From: Gracilibacillus caseinilyticus
Lineage (GTDB): Bacteria; Bacillota; Bacilli; Bacillales; Amphibacillaceae
Assembly: GCF_022919115.1 (NCBI RefSeq)
Contig: NZ_CP095072.1
Location: 2,170,001 to 2,234,000 of the forward strand
DNA length: 64,000 nucleotides
Direction: 5' to 3'
Both the position numbers and the translations under genes were made by a program. Below, in pieces: positions 8,423-17,713 of the stretch (positions within the stretch are counted from its first letter, which is position 1; every line of letters starts with the position of its first letter). Under the pieces are notes generated by a model. That model did no database searches. It had not been told where the DNA came from and was given only the letters and a program-made list of their open reading frames with translations.

Positions 8423-9961
8423 TCATTTTATAGATTGGCGTTTTACATTTCGTTGGTTGATTAGTCTTGGTCTAGTGGTTAGTTCTTCTCTTGATTCACG
8501 CACCAGTGCATCTTTTTGATCCTTCTTGATAAATGGTGCAAATGGGGCAATATAGGGAACACCAAACGATCGAAGACTAGTGATATGCAAGGCTAAGAGA
8601 AGCAAACCGATAAAGATGCCAAATAATCCTAGTGTTGCTGCCAAGATCATAAAACCAAATCTTAAAATACGTACACTGCTGGTTAAGCTGTAATTAGGAA
8701 AAATAAAACTAGATATGGCTGTTAATGAGACAACAATAACCATTGTGGCTGATACAATCCCCGCATCAACCGCTGCCTGACCGAGCACTAATGCACCAAC
8801 AATAGAAATAGCTGCCCCTATCGCATTTGGTAATCTGATTCCAGCTTCTCGCAAGAGTTCAAAAGTAACCTCCATAATTAAAGCCTCTACGAATGCTGGA
8901 AATGGGATTCCTTCCCTCTGAGCGGCTAAGCTTATTAATAAAGTAGTAGGTATCATTTCTTGATGAAATGTGGTCAATGCAACATAAAGAGATGGAGTCA
9001 ATAAGGCTAAGAAAAACGCCAGGAATCGAAGCAGACGGATTGCTGTAGCAATATCGCTCCTTTGGTAATAATCTTCATTTGATTGAAGAAAATCAATGAA
9101 TAAGGATGGAACTAATAATGTAAAAGGTGTCCCATCAACAAATATCGCTACTTTTCCTTCCAGAATACCTGCACTAATGGCATCAGGTCTTTCACTGTTC
9201 ATTACGGTTGGAAAGGGTGAATGTTTACTATCTTGAATTAATTCTTCAATATAGCCACCTTCTAATACAGCATCCACATCAATTTTTGCTAACCTGTTCT
9301 TCACTTCTTCCACTATTTCAGGGGATACGATGCCGTTTAAATAGACGATCGAAACCTTTGTTTGTGTTTGCCTGCCAATTCTAAAGGATTCTTGCCATAG
9401 GTTAGGGTCTTTGATGCGTTTACGCACCAAAGAAATATTGACACCAATTGATTCGGTAAAGCAATCCTTTGGTCCTCGTACTACTTGTTGTGTGGTTGGC
9501 TGTTCGACGTTTCGCTCACTGGCACCTTTAGAGCCAATGGCGAATCCTTTCTCCATTCCATCCATAAGTAAAATGGTGTCGCCAGCAAGTAAATGTTTCA
9601 ATAACGTATTATAGGAATGGATTTCCAACAATTCAGCTGTTGTAATAACTGATTTATACATAAACTGATAGGCATCATTCCTATCAATTACATCCTCATT
9701 TAAGTCATTGGACTTCTCGATTAATGGGGTTAGTAAATAGTGTTGAATCAGCTCTTTATCAACTAATCCCTCTAAAAAGATAATGGCAGCCTGATGATTC
9801 TGTACGGCGAATTTTCTTGTTATTAAATCTGTGCTGTTTCCCATAAGCTGTGTGATACATTCTATATTTTTATCCAATTGGTCATATATTGGACGATTGT
9901 CAGTCTCGGCAGAAGGATTGCTTTGCTCTTGCTGTTGCTTAACATCCTTTTTTTTTCTCAT
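8423..9961 (-). CDS. GerA-family spore germination receptor, A subunit
   Basis: The 512-residue protein has a long soluble N-terminal region (residues about 1-290) and a C-terminal block of five or so membrane helices, the standard GerA layout. Family segments are visible: 'SIGVNISLVRKRIKDPNLW', VSIVYLNGIVSPEIVEEVKN, 'GILEGKVAIFVDGTPF' and PFPAFVEALIMEVTFELLRE. A subunits form the oligomeric channel-like part of the germinant receptor. It is the first gene of the operon; the ATG at 9961 follows GAGGG. The C gene begins 27 bases after its stop. Very low-complexity lysine and glutamine stretches occur in the first 20 residues, as is common in this family. Confidence 0.95.
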   Translation of the reverse strand: MRKKKDVKQQQEQSNPSAETDNRPIYDQLDKNIECITQLMGNSTDLITRKFAVQNHQAAIIFLEGLVDKELIQHYLLTPLIEKSNDLNEDVIDRNDAYQFMYKSVITTAELLEIHSYNTLLKHLLAGDTILLMDGMEKGFAIGSKGASERNVEQPTTQQVVRGPKDCFTESIGVNISLVRKRIKDPNLWQESFRIGRQTQTKVSIVYLNGIVSPEIVEEVKNRLAKIDVDAVLEGGYIEELIQDSKHSPFPTVMNSERPDAISAGILEGKVAIFVDGTPFTLLVPSLFIDFLQSNEDYYQRSDIATAIRLLRFLAFFLALLTPSLYVALTTFHQEMIPTTLLISLAAQREGIPFPAFVEALIMEVTFELLREAGIRLPNAIGAAISIVGALVLGQAAVDAGIVSATMVIVVSLTAISSFIFPNYSLTSSVRILRFGFMILAATLGLFGIFIGLLLLALHITSLRSFGVPYIAPFAPFIKKDQKDALVRESREELTTRPRLINQRNVKRQSIK

Positions 9962-10456
9962 CAGAATCTACCCTCACGTGTGAATTTTCTGTTTTTTAAC
10001 AGTTTGGACAACAATACTAGTTTTCAAACGTCTCATACATAAATGGTAAAAAAAAACATCTTAGTGTGATCCCCCGATATGTCTAGTAGCGGAGAATGAA
10101 TCTGTCGGATGTTTGGAATCGATCTTGTAAACTTGTTTCAACACTAAGCTTTTTAGTTCTAGAGTAGAAGACGCTTCAATATTAGCAAGTCATTTGCAAC
10201 ACGCCTTGTAAATGGGACTTAAAGATACATGCGATTTTCTGTTTTTATCTGTTTGGAAAGTGAAATTTTAGCAGAGTAGTAATGGAACGTGGGGGAATTT
10301 CAGGAATAAACAAGAGATGAAAACTTTTGCCAGTGCTTGGAGATCGAAAAGCCAAATTTTTCTTTAATGTAAAACCTCGGAATATCTGTAAGAGAATCAG
10401 AAAGAAGAGTGATTGTGCAAAGTTATTCTATAATCTGTGATAGAATGGGAGTATTC
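9962..10456. other. Intergenic region between germination operon and hybrid kinase
   Basis: About 495 bases separate the two divergently transcribed units. They must hold the promoter of the germination operon (expected to be a sigma-G type) and that of the kinase. I could not mark either with confidence. No small ORF with a good ribosome site and no repeat was recognised here. Confidence 0.4.
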
Positions 10457-13400
10457 ATGCTTAGTAGACTAGTTCTTGAAAATTGTTTCATAAGTGGGGC
10501 GAATCAGTTGGCGTTTAAGTATAGACGGTACATATTCGTATTTATTGTCACTTCATTGATGATGTTGGTGATAAATAATAACAGTACCTTTGCAAAGCAG
10601 TCAGATACATCAGAGACGATTCACCATTTGAATGAGATAGAGGGAAAGGATTTTTATACAGATTTAGATGGAAAGTGGCATTTCTTTGCAAAGGAATTGT
10701 TAACACCTGATAAAATAAACGAACATGTATTACATGGAAAAGGAAAAATAGTATCTCTTCCTAGCTCATTTGAAACGCAAACAGGGGAAGTGAATGCTTT
10801 CGGAACATATAGTACAACCATTGAAATACCTAAAGAATATGTTGGGAAAACATTAGCTATCCATATTCCTTATCAATACAGTGCATATATTCTTTATATA
10901 GATCAAGTAGAAGTTGCCCAAAACGGTACAGTTGGAAAGGATCCAGCTTCCCATTCAGCTGAAATGGCTCCAAAAACGGCTTATTTCGTTCCTGAATCAA
11001 AGGAAATCTTACTTACGATGCAAGTTTCTAGCTTTGACCATATTAGAGGTGGATTTGAGAATTCGATTTATCTAGGGGAAGCTTCAGTAGTGACCCAAAA
11101 ATTTAATAGGAAGATGATCGGTACGATTTTTCTCAATGGAATTATTTTTATCATCGGTCTATTTATGATTTTATTTGCTTGGTATCGCAGAAAAGAGTTT
11201 TTGTTTTTTTTATTCGGATTGTTTGCCATGCTAATATCCGTTCGTGCTATATTTGCTGTTCCTTTTTATTACACGCTTATATTCATTGATATGCCTTGGC
11301 TTTTGGGAACAAAATTAGAATATATACTAACCGAGGCGACTTCCATGTTTTATATTATTTTATTGTGGAAATGGCATGAAAAGGAGTTTTCTAAGAAAAT
11401 CATGTATGGACTAGTGTTCATACATTTATTCTTAATTGTGACTACCTTAATTACGCAACCGGTATTTTTTCAAGATTTATTTTTTCAAGTATTTTACATA
11501 ACCATTCCTACTTTTTTCTATGCGGCTTATGTTATTGCTAAGAGTATTCGCAATAACAACAAGAATGCCAAAATAAATTTAATCGGATTGTCGCTTATTT
11601 TTCTGGCATTCTTTAATGACTTTGCGATAGGACAGAATTGGTATCAGTCATGGACATTGATGCTGCCAGCGGTTGCTGTCTATGTCATGATTCACGTTAT
11701 CGTAATGAGTAAAGGCTTTGCCGATTCTGTATGGCAGACAGAGCAACAAAATAAACAGTTAATTTCATTAAATACTTCTAATGAAGAACTTGCTCTGGAA
11801 CTGCAAAAAGAGATTAAACAAAAAGATGAATTTCTTGCCAATACATCCCATGAGCTTCGCAATCCATTACATGGGATTATTAATATCTCGCAATCGATTT
11901 TGCAGAACAGATCGGAGCAAGTGGATAAAAAAACGCGTAGTAACATACAACTACAGCTGACCATTGGGCATCATATGTCACGGACTTTGGAAGATTTATT
12001 AGACATTACTCGCTTGAAAGAACATAGGATACACTTACATAAGGAGCGTCTGGACCTGCAAGCTATCACGAGAGGCGTAGTAGATATGCTTTCGTTCCTT
12101 ATGGAAAATAAAAATATCCAAATGGACGTCCAAATTGCTAGTGACTTTCCGAGTGTAGCAGCGGATAAAAACCGTCTGATTCAAATTTTGTTTAATGTAC
12201 TTCATAATGCAGTGAAATTTACTGACGAAGGCATCATTACAATAGATGCTGACATACATAATGGGAAAGCAAGAGTTCATATTACAGATCCAGGTATTGG
12301 AATGGATGACAAGACATTAAATACGATCTTCCAAGCCTATAAACAAGGTGATTCCAGTATGACAGCAATAGGGGGTGGCCTGGGATTAGGTTTATATATT
12401 AGCAAGCAGTTAGTGGAAATGCACGGTGGTAGTATAAAAGCGCATTCTGTCTTAGGCGAAGGAACCGTATTTACTTTTACCTTACCATTAGCAAAAGACT
12501 CCTCGTTTGAAAGCGGAAAAGGAGCAACCCCAGCTAAACATATGCAAATAGGAGAACTTTCATTAAAAGAAACACCAATTGTCATGAATCATGCCATGGT
12601 GGAGGCATTTACTAATAATGTTGCCGTTTCTAAACGGCCAAGAATATTGGCAGTCGATGATGATCCTGTAAATTTGCAAGTGTTACGGAATATCTTGTCT
12701 AAAGATCAATATATAGTCGAATCCGTTACTAATGGAAAAGCCGCCTTACAACTATTAGAAGGGCAGGACTGGGATTTAATTATTTCGGATGTAATGATGC
12801 CAACTATGTCTGGCTATGATTTAACGCGTGCGATCCGGAAGAAATTTTCCATTTCTGAACTTCCTATACTGCTTCTTACAGCACGAAGCAATCCGGAAGA
12901 TATCTATACAGGTTTTTTAGCAGGTGCAAATGATTACGTCACAAAACCCGTTGATGCTGTTGAGTTAAATGTTCGGGTACATGCTTTAACCAATTTACAA
13001 GCATCTGTTAATGAACGATTAGGGATGGAGGCAGCATGGCTACAGTCTCAAATTCGACCACACTTTTTATTTAATACGCTAAATGCTATTGTTTCATTGA
13101 GTGAAGTAGACACGACGAGAATGAAGCATCTTCTGGATAGATTCACCCAGTATTTGCAGAGTAGTTTTTATCTGCAAAACTTAGAGAAGGTCGTTCATCT
13201 CCAATACGAAGTAGATTTGATTACGTCTTATTTATATATTGAAAAAGAGCGATTTAGAGATAGGCTACAAATAAAATGGGAAATAGAAGAAGTGGGTGAT
13301 GTCATGATTCCTCCTTTATCTATCCAAACATTAGTAGAGAATGCTGTTAATCATGGCGTCTTAAAGCAATCTGGTGGTGGTTCCATTACCATTCGAATTC

Positions 13401-13624
13401 ACAAAGTTGAAGAGGATACTGAAATTTCTGTTATGGATGATGGGATCGGTATGGAGAAGGAAACAATAGAAAAAATCTTTACGATCCAACCTGACCGCAA
13501 GAAAGGTATTGGACTACTGAATACCCAGCAGCGTTTGAAGCAGTTGTATGGCAAGGGGTTACATGTCAGGAGCACACCTGGTATTGGAACAACCGTCACG
13601 TTTACTGTACCTAACATATCTTAG
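10457..13624 (+). CDS. Giant hybrid sensor histidine kinase: 7TMR-DISMED2, HisKA, receiver, LytS-type kinase
   Basis: The 1055-residue protein has a signal/anchor helix (about residues 20-45), an extracellular jelly-roll domain of the 7TMR-DISMED2 type (about 60-215), seven membrane helices (about 220-430), a HisKA box FLANTSHELRNPLHG with His465, a HATPase domain, a receiver domain with phospho-acceptor Asp778 in LIISDVMMP, and then a second, LytS-like kinase module (QIRPHFLFNTLNAI, His869) with its own ATPase (VENAVNHG). Two kinase modules thus flank one receiver. I chose ATG 10457 because GGGAG lies five bases before it; GTG 10409 is possible. A full-length paralog of the same layout lies at 51707-54766 beside two response regulators. 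No response regulator is adjacent here. The ligand is unknown; DISMED2 domains are thought to bind carbohydrates. Confidence 0.9.
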   Translation: MLSRLVLENCFISGANQLAFKYRRYIFVFIVTSLMMLVINNNSTFAKQSDTSETIHHLNEIEGKDFYTDLDGKWHFFAKELLTPDKINEHVLHGKGKIVSLPSSFETQTGEVNAFGTYSTTIEIPKEYVGKTLAIHIPYQYSAYILYIDQVEVAQNGTVGKDPASHSAEMAPKTAYFVPESKEILLTMQVSSFDHIRGGFENSIYLGEASVVTQKFNRKMIGTIFLNGIIFIIGLFMILFAWYRRKEFLFFLFGLFAMLISVRAIFAVPFYYTLIFIDMPWLLGTKLEYILTEATSMFYIILLWKWHEKEFSKKIMYGLVFIHLFLIVTTLITQPVFFQDLFFQVFYITIPTFFYAAYVIAKSIRNNNKNAKINLIGLSLIFLAFFNDFAIGQNWYQSWTLMLPAVAVYVMIHVIVMSKGFADSVWQTEQQNKQLISLNTSNEELALELQKEIKQKDEFLANTSHELRNPLHGIINISQSILQNRSEQVDKKTRSNIQLQLTIGHHMSRTLEDLLDITRLKEHRIHLHKERLDLQAITRGVVDMLSFLMENKNIQMDVQIASDFPSVAADKNRLIQILFNVLHNAVKFTDEGIITIDADIHNGKARVHITDPGIGMDDKTLNTIFQAYKQGDSSMTAIGGGLGLGLYISKQLVEMHGGSIKAHSVLGEGTVFTFTLPLAKDSSFESGKGATPAKHMQIGELSLKETPIVMNHAMVEAFTNNVAVSKRPRILAVDDDPVNLQVLRNILSKDQYIVESVTNGKAALQLLEGQDWDLIISDVMMPTMSGYDLTRAIRKKFSISELPILLLTARSNPEDIYTGFLAGANDYVTKPVDAVELNVRVHALTNLQASVNERLGMEAAWLQSQIRPHFLFNTLNAIVSLSEVDTTRMKHLLDRFTQYLQSSFYLQNLEKVVHLQYEVDLITSYLYIEKERFRDRLQIKWEIEEVGDVMIPPLSIQTLVENAVNHGVLKQSGGGSITIRIHKVEEDTEISVMDDGIGMEKETIEKIFTIQPDRKKGIGLLNTQQRLKQLYGKGLHVRSTPGIGTTVTFTVPNIS

Positions 13625-13650
13625 AAGTTTGTTACGGAAAGGCTCTTTTT

Positions 13651-13689
13651 CTTTTCTGATGGATTAAGAAAATTAATTCATCAGAAAAG
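13651..13689. terminator. Strong hairpin after the hybrid kinase
   Basis: CTTTTCTGATG at 13651-13661 pairs perfectly over 11 bp with CATCAGAAAAG at 13679-13689, with a 17-base loop. It starts 27 bases after the kinase stop. T-rich bases lie on the upstream side, so it could also act for the other strand. Confidence 0.6.
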
Positions 13690-13772
13690 CCGCATTACAA
13701 TAATTTTCGCTTAAGATTTAGAAAATAAAAGTGCAGATTCTTGTAGGTAATTTTGAAATGATTCAAGTACAA

Positions 13773-13930
13773 GGACAGCGATCCGGCCTCCTGCTGGGCA
13801 AAGAGGAAGCTAACTTTGTAAAGAAGACCATTTTGTCTGCAGCTGTGACTGCATGTATTGCTTCGAAGTCAGCTTCCTCGGCACCAGGCAGCAGAGAAGC
13901 CGTTCAAGTAATAGCCTAGCTGAAGCCGTA
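13773..13930. repeat. Dispersed hairpin-type intergenic repeat, copy 1
   Basis: The segment contains GAAGCTAACTTTGTAAAGAAG and later a GCCTAGCTGAAGCCGT end, both found again in the element at 18578-19155 (around 18683 and 19034). An inner pair, GAGGAAGCTAACTTTG against a GAAGTCAGCTTCCTC stretch, can fold back. A short frame through this DNA is not a gene. From 13931 to 14190 I see no further feature. Confidence 0.65.
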
Positions 13931-14192
13931 GCCCCATAACCGTCAAGCTAAGAAAAAGATAAAAAGTGCTTAAACTACCTTCTATGTTCGCTCCTAATAT
14001 AGAATCGATTCTTATGAACGGTTTAATACGTTTTTTCCGATTTTCGTCCATGAGATTCGATCTTATGACTGTTTGAAAAGGAAAAAAGCAAAAGTTGTCC
14101 GTAAGATTCAAATTTGTGACTTCTCAAGGATATGAAAGGACACTTGAGTCAATACCGATACTCTTTTTGCCAATATAGATTTTGCTCTTTTT

Positions 14193-14461
14193 TTAGTTTC
14201 TTCTGGCATTCCATAAATCCAGTTTCTTGAGCCAATTCTTGTAGTTTACCTCAGGAATAGCTTTTATAAATGGTTTCATTTTAGCCATTACGGTATCGTG
14301 TTCTCTTTGCTGTTTAAAAGCCTTACCTTATCTTGACGGTTATGAGCCGTGAAAATTACTTCATTGTCATACAGTTCTATTCTACATAATCCATTAAAAA
14401 GGTAGCGGTCGTTAGAACCGTTCGAATTGTTGCCCGGTTTAACTGAATAATCTTTATTCAC
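14193..14461 (-). pseudogene. Decayed coding remnant, family not recognised
   Basis: On the minus strand a frame from 14461 reads NGSNDRYLFNGLCRIELYDN then 'EVIFTAHNRQDKVRLLNSKEN' before a stop. One frame over, MAKMKPFIKAIPEVNYKNWL continues to a stop at 14193. The two pieces abut with a frameshift between them and have normal-looking amino-acid composition, so they are probably the C-terminal end of one broken protein. I do not recognise the family. Confidence 0.45.
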
Positions 14462-14490
14462 GTAAACGGCATCAATTCAACAATGGGCTA

Positions 14491-15519
14491 CTAGAGCGAT
14501 GGGTGGAAATCTTCTAATGTAAACAACTCATCCAAATGAAAAATACCAGGTGGTAAAGGTTGCTTTAACATCTTTTCTATCAATAATGCCGTTATCATTG
14601 CCGTCATTATCGCCTCACTCTTGCCATACACTACATGACTGACCTCTTTAATGGTATCGTCTGTTTGATTATTCCCTTCCACATGAATCGCGCAAATATC
14701 GGAACCTATGCTAAAGGAATGAATGAGCTTGATAACTGCTTTTTTTATCCATTTTTGCTTTAATAGTGCGGTAAGGCGTGTGAATCGCAGCAAAGAGATA
14801 AGACGATTTATGCCTTCCACATCAAATGTAATATAGGTTTTGACCGTGCCAGAGGAGAAATGCTTTCTTAATGTATGCTGATCAGAGAAATTAAACAGGT
14901 AACTGCTGCGAGGTCCGACCTTTTGAAAATATGTTTTTTTCTTTTGAGAGAAATTAGTCACTTCCTTCTTAGTTGCGGCGTTTTGCAATAAATAGGATTG
15001 ATTGAACTGATCAAGCATCCATTCGATTGCTCCTTTACCATGTGCCTCCCCTAGTCCTAACAAAATAGTTATTCGTAATTCATCCATGTTGGAAAGGTGA
15101 TTTGCTGTATGCTTTGCAAGTAGATTGGACAGACCTGGAGCAAATCCTACACTAATAATGCCTGTTGCGTCTTGAACAACGGAATGAAGCTGCTCTATTT
15201 GTTGAATAAATCCATAACTGGCTGTAATATCAATGTAGTGGACACCATTTTCTAAGCAAAGTTTAGCAAAATTCGTATTTCGTTGTTCTAAACACATGAC
15301 GATGAGGTCCATATTCTTAATTTGCTCGAAACTTATCGGTTCGGTTACGTCAAGCTGTATGGCATGTGCATATGGACAAGTCTCCTCACAAAAATTTAGC
15401 GCTTTATCCAAACTTCTTCCACCAATATAAATAGTGAGGTCGGTGGAATTTGCCAGTTGTTTTGCGATTTGTCCACCTACTTTTCCATATCCGCCAACAA
15501 TCAACACATTTCTCATCAT
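14491..15519 (-). CDS. Saccharopine-dehydrogenase-like NAD(P)-binding protein
   Basis: The 342-residue protein starts with a Rossmann dinucleotide motif, VLIVGGYGKVGGQIAKQLA, and has the saccharopine-dehydrogenase NADP-domain pattern, including 'LENGVHYIDITASYGFI' and 'GIISVGFAPGLSNLLA'. Members reduce or oxidise C-N linked (opine-like) conjugates or act on amino-acid semialdehydes. Its ATG overlaps the methyltransferase stop, so the two are translationally coupled. Upstream lie a 32-codon ORF and a Fur-box-like site, which suggests induction on iron limitation. The product could modify or build a small metal-binding or iron-stress metabolite, but no synthetase, NAS-like gene or transporter is present here. 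Family good, role open. Confidence 0.8.
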   Translation of the reverse strand: MMRNVLIVGGYGKVGGQIAKQLANSTDLTIYIGGRSLDKALNFCEETCPYAHAIQLDVTEPISFEQIKNMDLIVMCLEQRNTNFAKLCLENGVHYIDITASYGFIQQIEQLHSVVQDATGIISVGFAPGLSNLLAKHTANHLSNMDELRITILLGLGEAHGKGAIEWMLDQFNQSYLLQNAATKKEVTNFSQKKKTYFQKVGPRSSYLFNFSDQHTLRKHFSSGTVKTYITFDVEGINRLISLLRFTRLTALLKQKWIKKAVIKLIHSFSIGSDICAIHVEGNNQTDDTIKEVSHVVYGKSEAIMTAMITALLIEKMLKQPLPPGIFHLDELFTLEDFHPSL

Positions 15520-16184
15520 GGCAGAGCACCTTTTGTTGCTACTATCGCATCTATTGCATAACTCTTGAAGTAGGGAATGATCTTAATAAACCCTGCCTCT
15601 TGTAACCATTGATGAATCCATTCAGCAGAAACAGGATGAGTGGTTTTGCCAAAAGATGATGAAAACGTTTCTATTTCTTCATCAGGCACGCCATTATTAC
15701 GCATATGTTGTTGCCAATAAGATAGGAGACGACTATCTGCTGTATTAATAGAGGAGATAAAGCAAAGTCCGCCTTCTTTCACTCTTTCACCAATATCTAA
15801 CAGTAATTCTTTTTTTTCTTCATGCAAAAAATGAAGCATCAAATGGCATGTAACAATATCAAACGGAGTAGTTGTTGGCACGTTAGCTAATTCTGTCTCA
15901 TACCAATCGATATGTTTCATCGATTTGTTAAGTCTCGATTTTGCTAATGCCATCATTCGATGAGATGGATCTATAGCGGTATACCTGACATCTGGATAGT
16001 CTTTACTAAGTGTGACAAGCTCTTGACCACCTCCGGCACCTATGATCAGAATGTCTTCTGGTATCTGAGTGGATCGGATAATGGCTAACATCTGTTCGTA
16101 TATCAAATCATATCCGGGTACTTTATTGCGGATCGTTTGTTGGTAGTTTTGGACAACGCGACTGTTCCAATTACCATGTGTCAT
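15516..16184 (-). CDS. Class I SAM-dependent methyltransferase
   Basis: This 222-residue enzyme shows motif I as ILIIGAGGGQELVTLSKDYP (residues about 43-62), the acidic end of strand 2 in 'YTAIDPSHRMMALAKSRL', motif post-I, and motif IV near 'FDIVTCHLMLHFL'. It therefore binds S-adenosylmethionine and methylates a small molecule or peptide. GGAGTGATATC precedes its ATG and lies inside the end of a 32-codon ORF whose stop overlaps the ATG. Its own stop overlaps the dehydrogenase start. The three reading frames are thus one coupled unit behind a Fur-box-like site. The substrate is unknown. It does not look like a nicotianamine synthase-type enzyme. Confidence 0.85.
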   Translation of the reverse strand: MTHGNWNSRVVQNYQQTIRNKVPGYDLIYEQMLAIIRSTQIPEDILIIGAGGGQELVTLSKDYPDVRYTAIDPSHRMMALAKSRLNKSMKHIDWYETELANVPTTTPFDIVTCHLMLHFLHEEKKELLLDIGERVKEGGLCFISSINTADSRLLSYWQQHMRNNGVPDEEIETFSSSFGKTTHPVSAEWIHQWLQEAGFIKIIPYFKSYAIDAIVATKGALP

Positions 16185-16279
16185 GATATCACTCCTTTAA
16201 TTCCCGCGTATGTTCTTGATCCTGAACGTATAAGATCAACCAATGGATATCGACTAAAATACGATATAATCCTATTCAT
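16181..16279 (-). CDS. Small 32-residue ORF coupled to the methyltransferase
   Basis: This short frame begins with ATG at 16279, ten bases after AAGGAG, and its TGA overlaps the methyltransferase ATG (TCATGA). The product is basic and amphipathic: it opens MNRIISYFSRYPLVDLIRSG and ends SRTYAGIKGVIS, with five Arg/Lys and one Asp. It is the first coding frame after the Fur-box-like site and a plausible promoter. It has no signal peptide and no resemblance I can name. It could be a leader peptide that couples translation, a small regulatory or membrane-surface protein, or a substrate of the next enzyme. Its existence as a translated protein is inferred from the ribosome site and overlap. Confidence 0.5.
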   Translation of the reverse strand: MNRIISYFSRYPLVDLIRSGSRTYAGIKGVIS

Positions 16280-16308
16280 TTTTTCAACACTCCTTGTTAT
16301 CATTTGAA

Positions 16309-16323
16309 TAATAATCATTCTCA
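16309..16323 (-). promoter_or_regulatory. Fur-box-like operator in divergent promoter
   Basis: Read on the minus strand the site is TGAGAATGATTATTA, a 13 of 15 match to the Bacillus Fur consensus TGATAATnATTATCA. It lies between the methyltransferase operon and the divergent LuxR-type gene. On the minus strand TTGAGA (starting in this box) and GATAAC 17 bases later could be the -35 and -10, so a bound repressor would cover the promoter. Confidence 0.65.
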
Positions 16324-16385
16324 ATTATAAACCTTAATTTTGAAAGTCACCATCCCATAAACTAGGGAGAGGGAGATGCGTAAAT

Positions 16386-17435
16386 ATGCAAGCTGAAAAT
16401 CAATATTGGAAACAACTATCAAATCGATTGCGTGGGAAATATCATGATTCCTATCATTATCGAAAAAAAATGGTAGAGGCATTACAAACGAGCATTTTTT
16501 TCGATGCTTATTGCTGTACTATTGTCAATCCACATACCCTTACATCTGTTGGCGCTGTTACGGAAAGTTCCATTGATGTTATCCATCAGCAATTATTAAT
16601 AAGTGAGTATAAGGAAGACGATGTACACCTTTACAAAGATTTAGTTCAGAACCAGAAGAAGATTGGCAGATTAAGTGATACATTTGGAGAGGTGGGAAGC
16701 AGAAGGTATGACACAATACTTAAACCACATCGTTTTTCTGATGAAATACGTGTAGCGCTTATGGAGAAAAATCAATGTTATGGTTTTTTAACATTATTTA
16801 AGAAAGAGCAGGCTGTTCAACAGTCTTATTTTTCAGATACGGATGTATTCTTATTAGAGAATGTAGCACCGATAATGGCACAGGCACTGCGATCTTATTA
16901 CCATGCTATTTCAGATAATGTGGATAATAGACAACCAGCCGGAACTGGCATTATCCTATTGAACCAGGATCTTCAGATTATATCGTCGAATGATACAGGT
17001 TCAAGCTATCTGCAGACGTTACAGAATTTTGAACGTTCATCTGCTTTGCCAAAGCCCATTCAAGCAATTGGCGCAAAATTAATAACAGAAGGGGAACCAT
17101 TGGCTCCAGTGTTTGTCCCGATCATTAACAACGTTTACTTGGTAGTTTCGGCATCCTTTCTACAAACAGAGTCAGAGACTCCTAGTATTGCAATTACATT
17201 GAATAAAGCAACTTCAAGAGATATGCTTTTTTATCTAATGGAGGTCTATCGGTTAACTTTAAGAGAAAAGGAAGTGGTACTTGAAAGTATCAGAGGCATT
17301 CCAGCTAAAGAAATAGCAGACAATTTAAATATCTCTTATTATACTGTTCAGGATCATCTTAAAGTCATTTTTCAAAAAGCAGGTGTTACTACACGAAACG
17401 AATTGATTTGGACGTTATTTTCGAAGTATCAGTGA
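16386..17435 (+). CDS. LuxR-family (NarL-type HTH) transcriptional regulator
   Basis: The 349-residue protein has a C-terminal LuxR helix-turn-helix (residues about 290-345: YRLTLREKEVVLESIRGIPA, KEIADNLNISYYTVQDHLK, VIFQKAGVTTRNELI). The preceding 280 residues look like a GAF-type sensory region followed by a linker; no receiver aspartate or transmembrane helix is evident. GGGAGAGGGAGATGCGTAA carries the ribosome site. It is divergent from the Fur-box operon and shares its 106-bp control region, so it may regulate that operon or be iron-controlled itself. This regulator type often sits beside small-molecule modification genes; the effector is unknown. Confidence 0.85.
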   Translation: MQAENQYWKQLSNRLRGKYHDSYHYRKKMVEALQTSIFFDAYCCTIVNPHTLTSVGAVTESSIDVIHQQLLISEYKEDDVHLYKDLVQNQKKIGRLSDTFGEVGSRRYDTILKPHRFSDEIRVALMEKNQCYGFLTLFKKEQAVQQSYFSDTDVFLLENVAPIMAQALRSYYHAISDNVDNRQPAGTGIILLNQDLQIISSNDTGSSYLQTLQNFERSSALPKPIQAIGAKLITEGEPLAPVFVPIINNVYLVVSASFLQTESETPSIAITLNKATSRDMLFYLMEVYRLTLREKEVVLESIRGIPAKEIADNLNISYYTVQDHLKVIFQKAGVTTRNELIWTLFSKYQ

Positions 17436-17646
17436 TAGACGTACTATTTTTTAATGACAACATCACCATTAATTGCTTTATACTTGTATGCAATCTTTAT
17501 CAGGGGAATTATAGTATAATGTCATTATGAGTCGATTGCTTACTGTCTTTTTTTACATCAATAGAAGAATGGGTAGCCATTATTGGCATTAAATGATAAT
17601 TCAATCTTATGCTTGAATTAGTCCGTTTTTTGTAACAAGTAAGTTT

Positions 17647-17676
17647 TTGTGCAACAGACAACGTTTATGATAAAAT
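17647..17676 (+). promoter_or_regulatory. Candidate sigma-A promoter for the LOV-STAS gene
   Basis: TTGTGC at 17647 and TAAAAT at 17671 are separated by 18 bases and end 37 bases before the TTG start of the LOV gene. The region 17436-17646 holds a second -10-like TATAAT around 17515 but no gene that I can support. Confidence 0.45.
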
Positions 17677-17713
17677 CAAACTAATTGTATTTGCGCAGGA
17701 GGGTATTACTACG

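Noticed and set aside
13731..13919. Open frame of 62 codons after the first hybrid kinase
   Set aside because: It coincides with the dispersed hairpin repeat and has no convincing start signal.
14491..16184. Staphylopine/pseudopaline-type metallophore operon
   Set aside because: There is no nicotianamine-synthase-like or histidine-racemase gene, and the dehydrogenase is of the saccharopine type rather than the CntM type.
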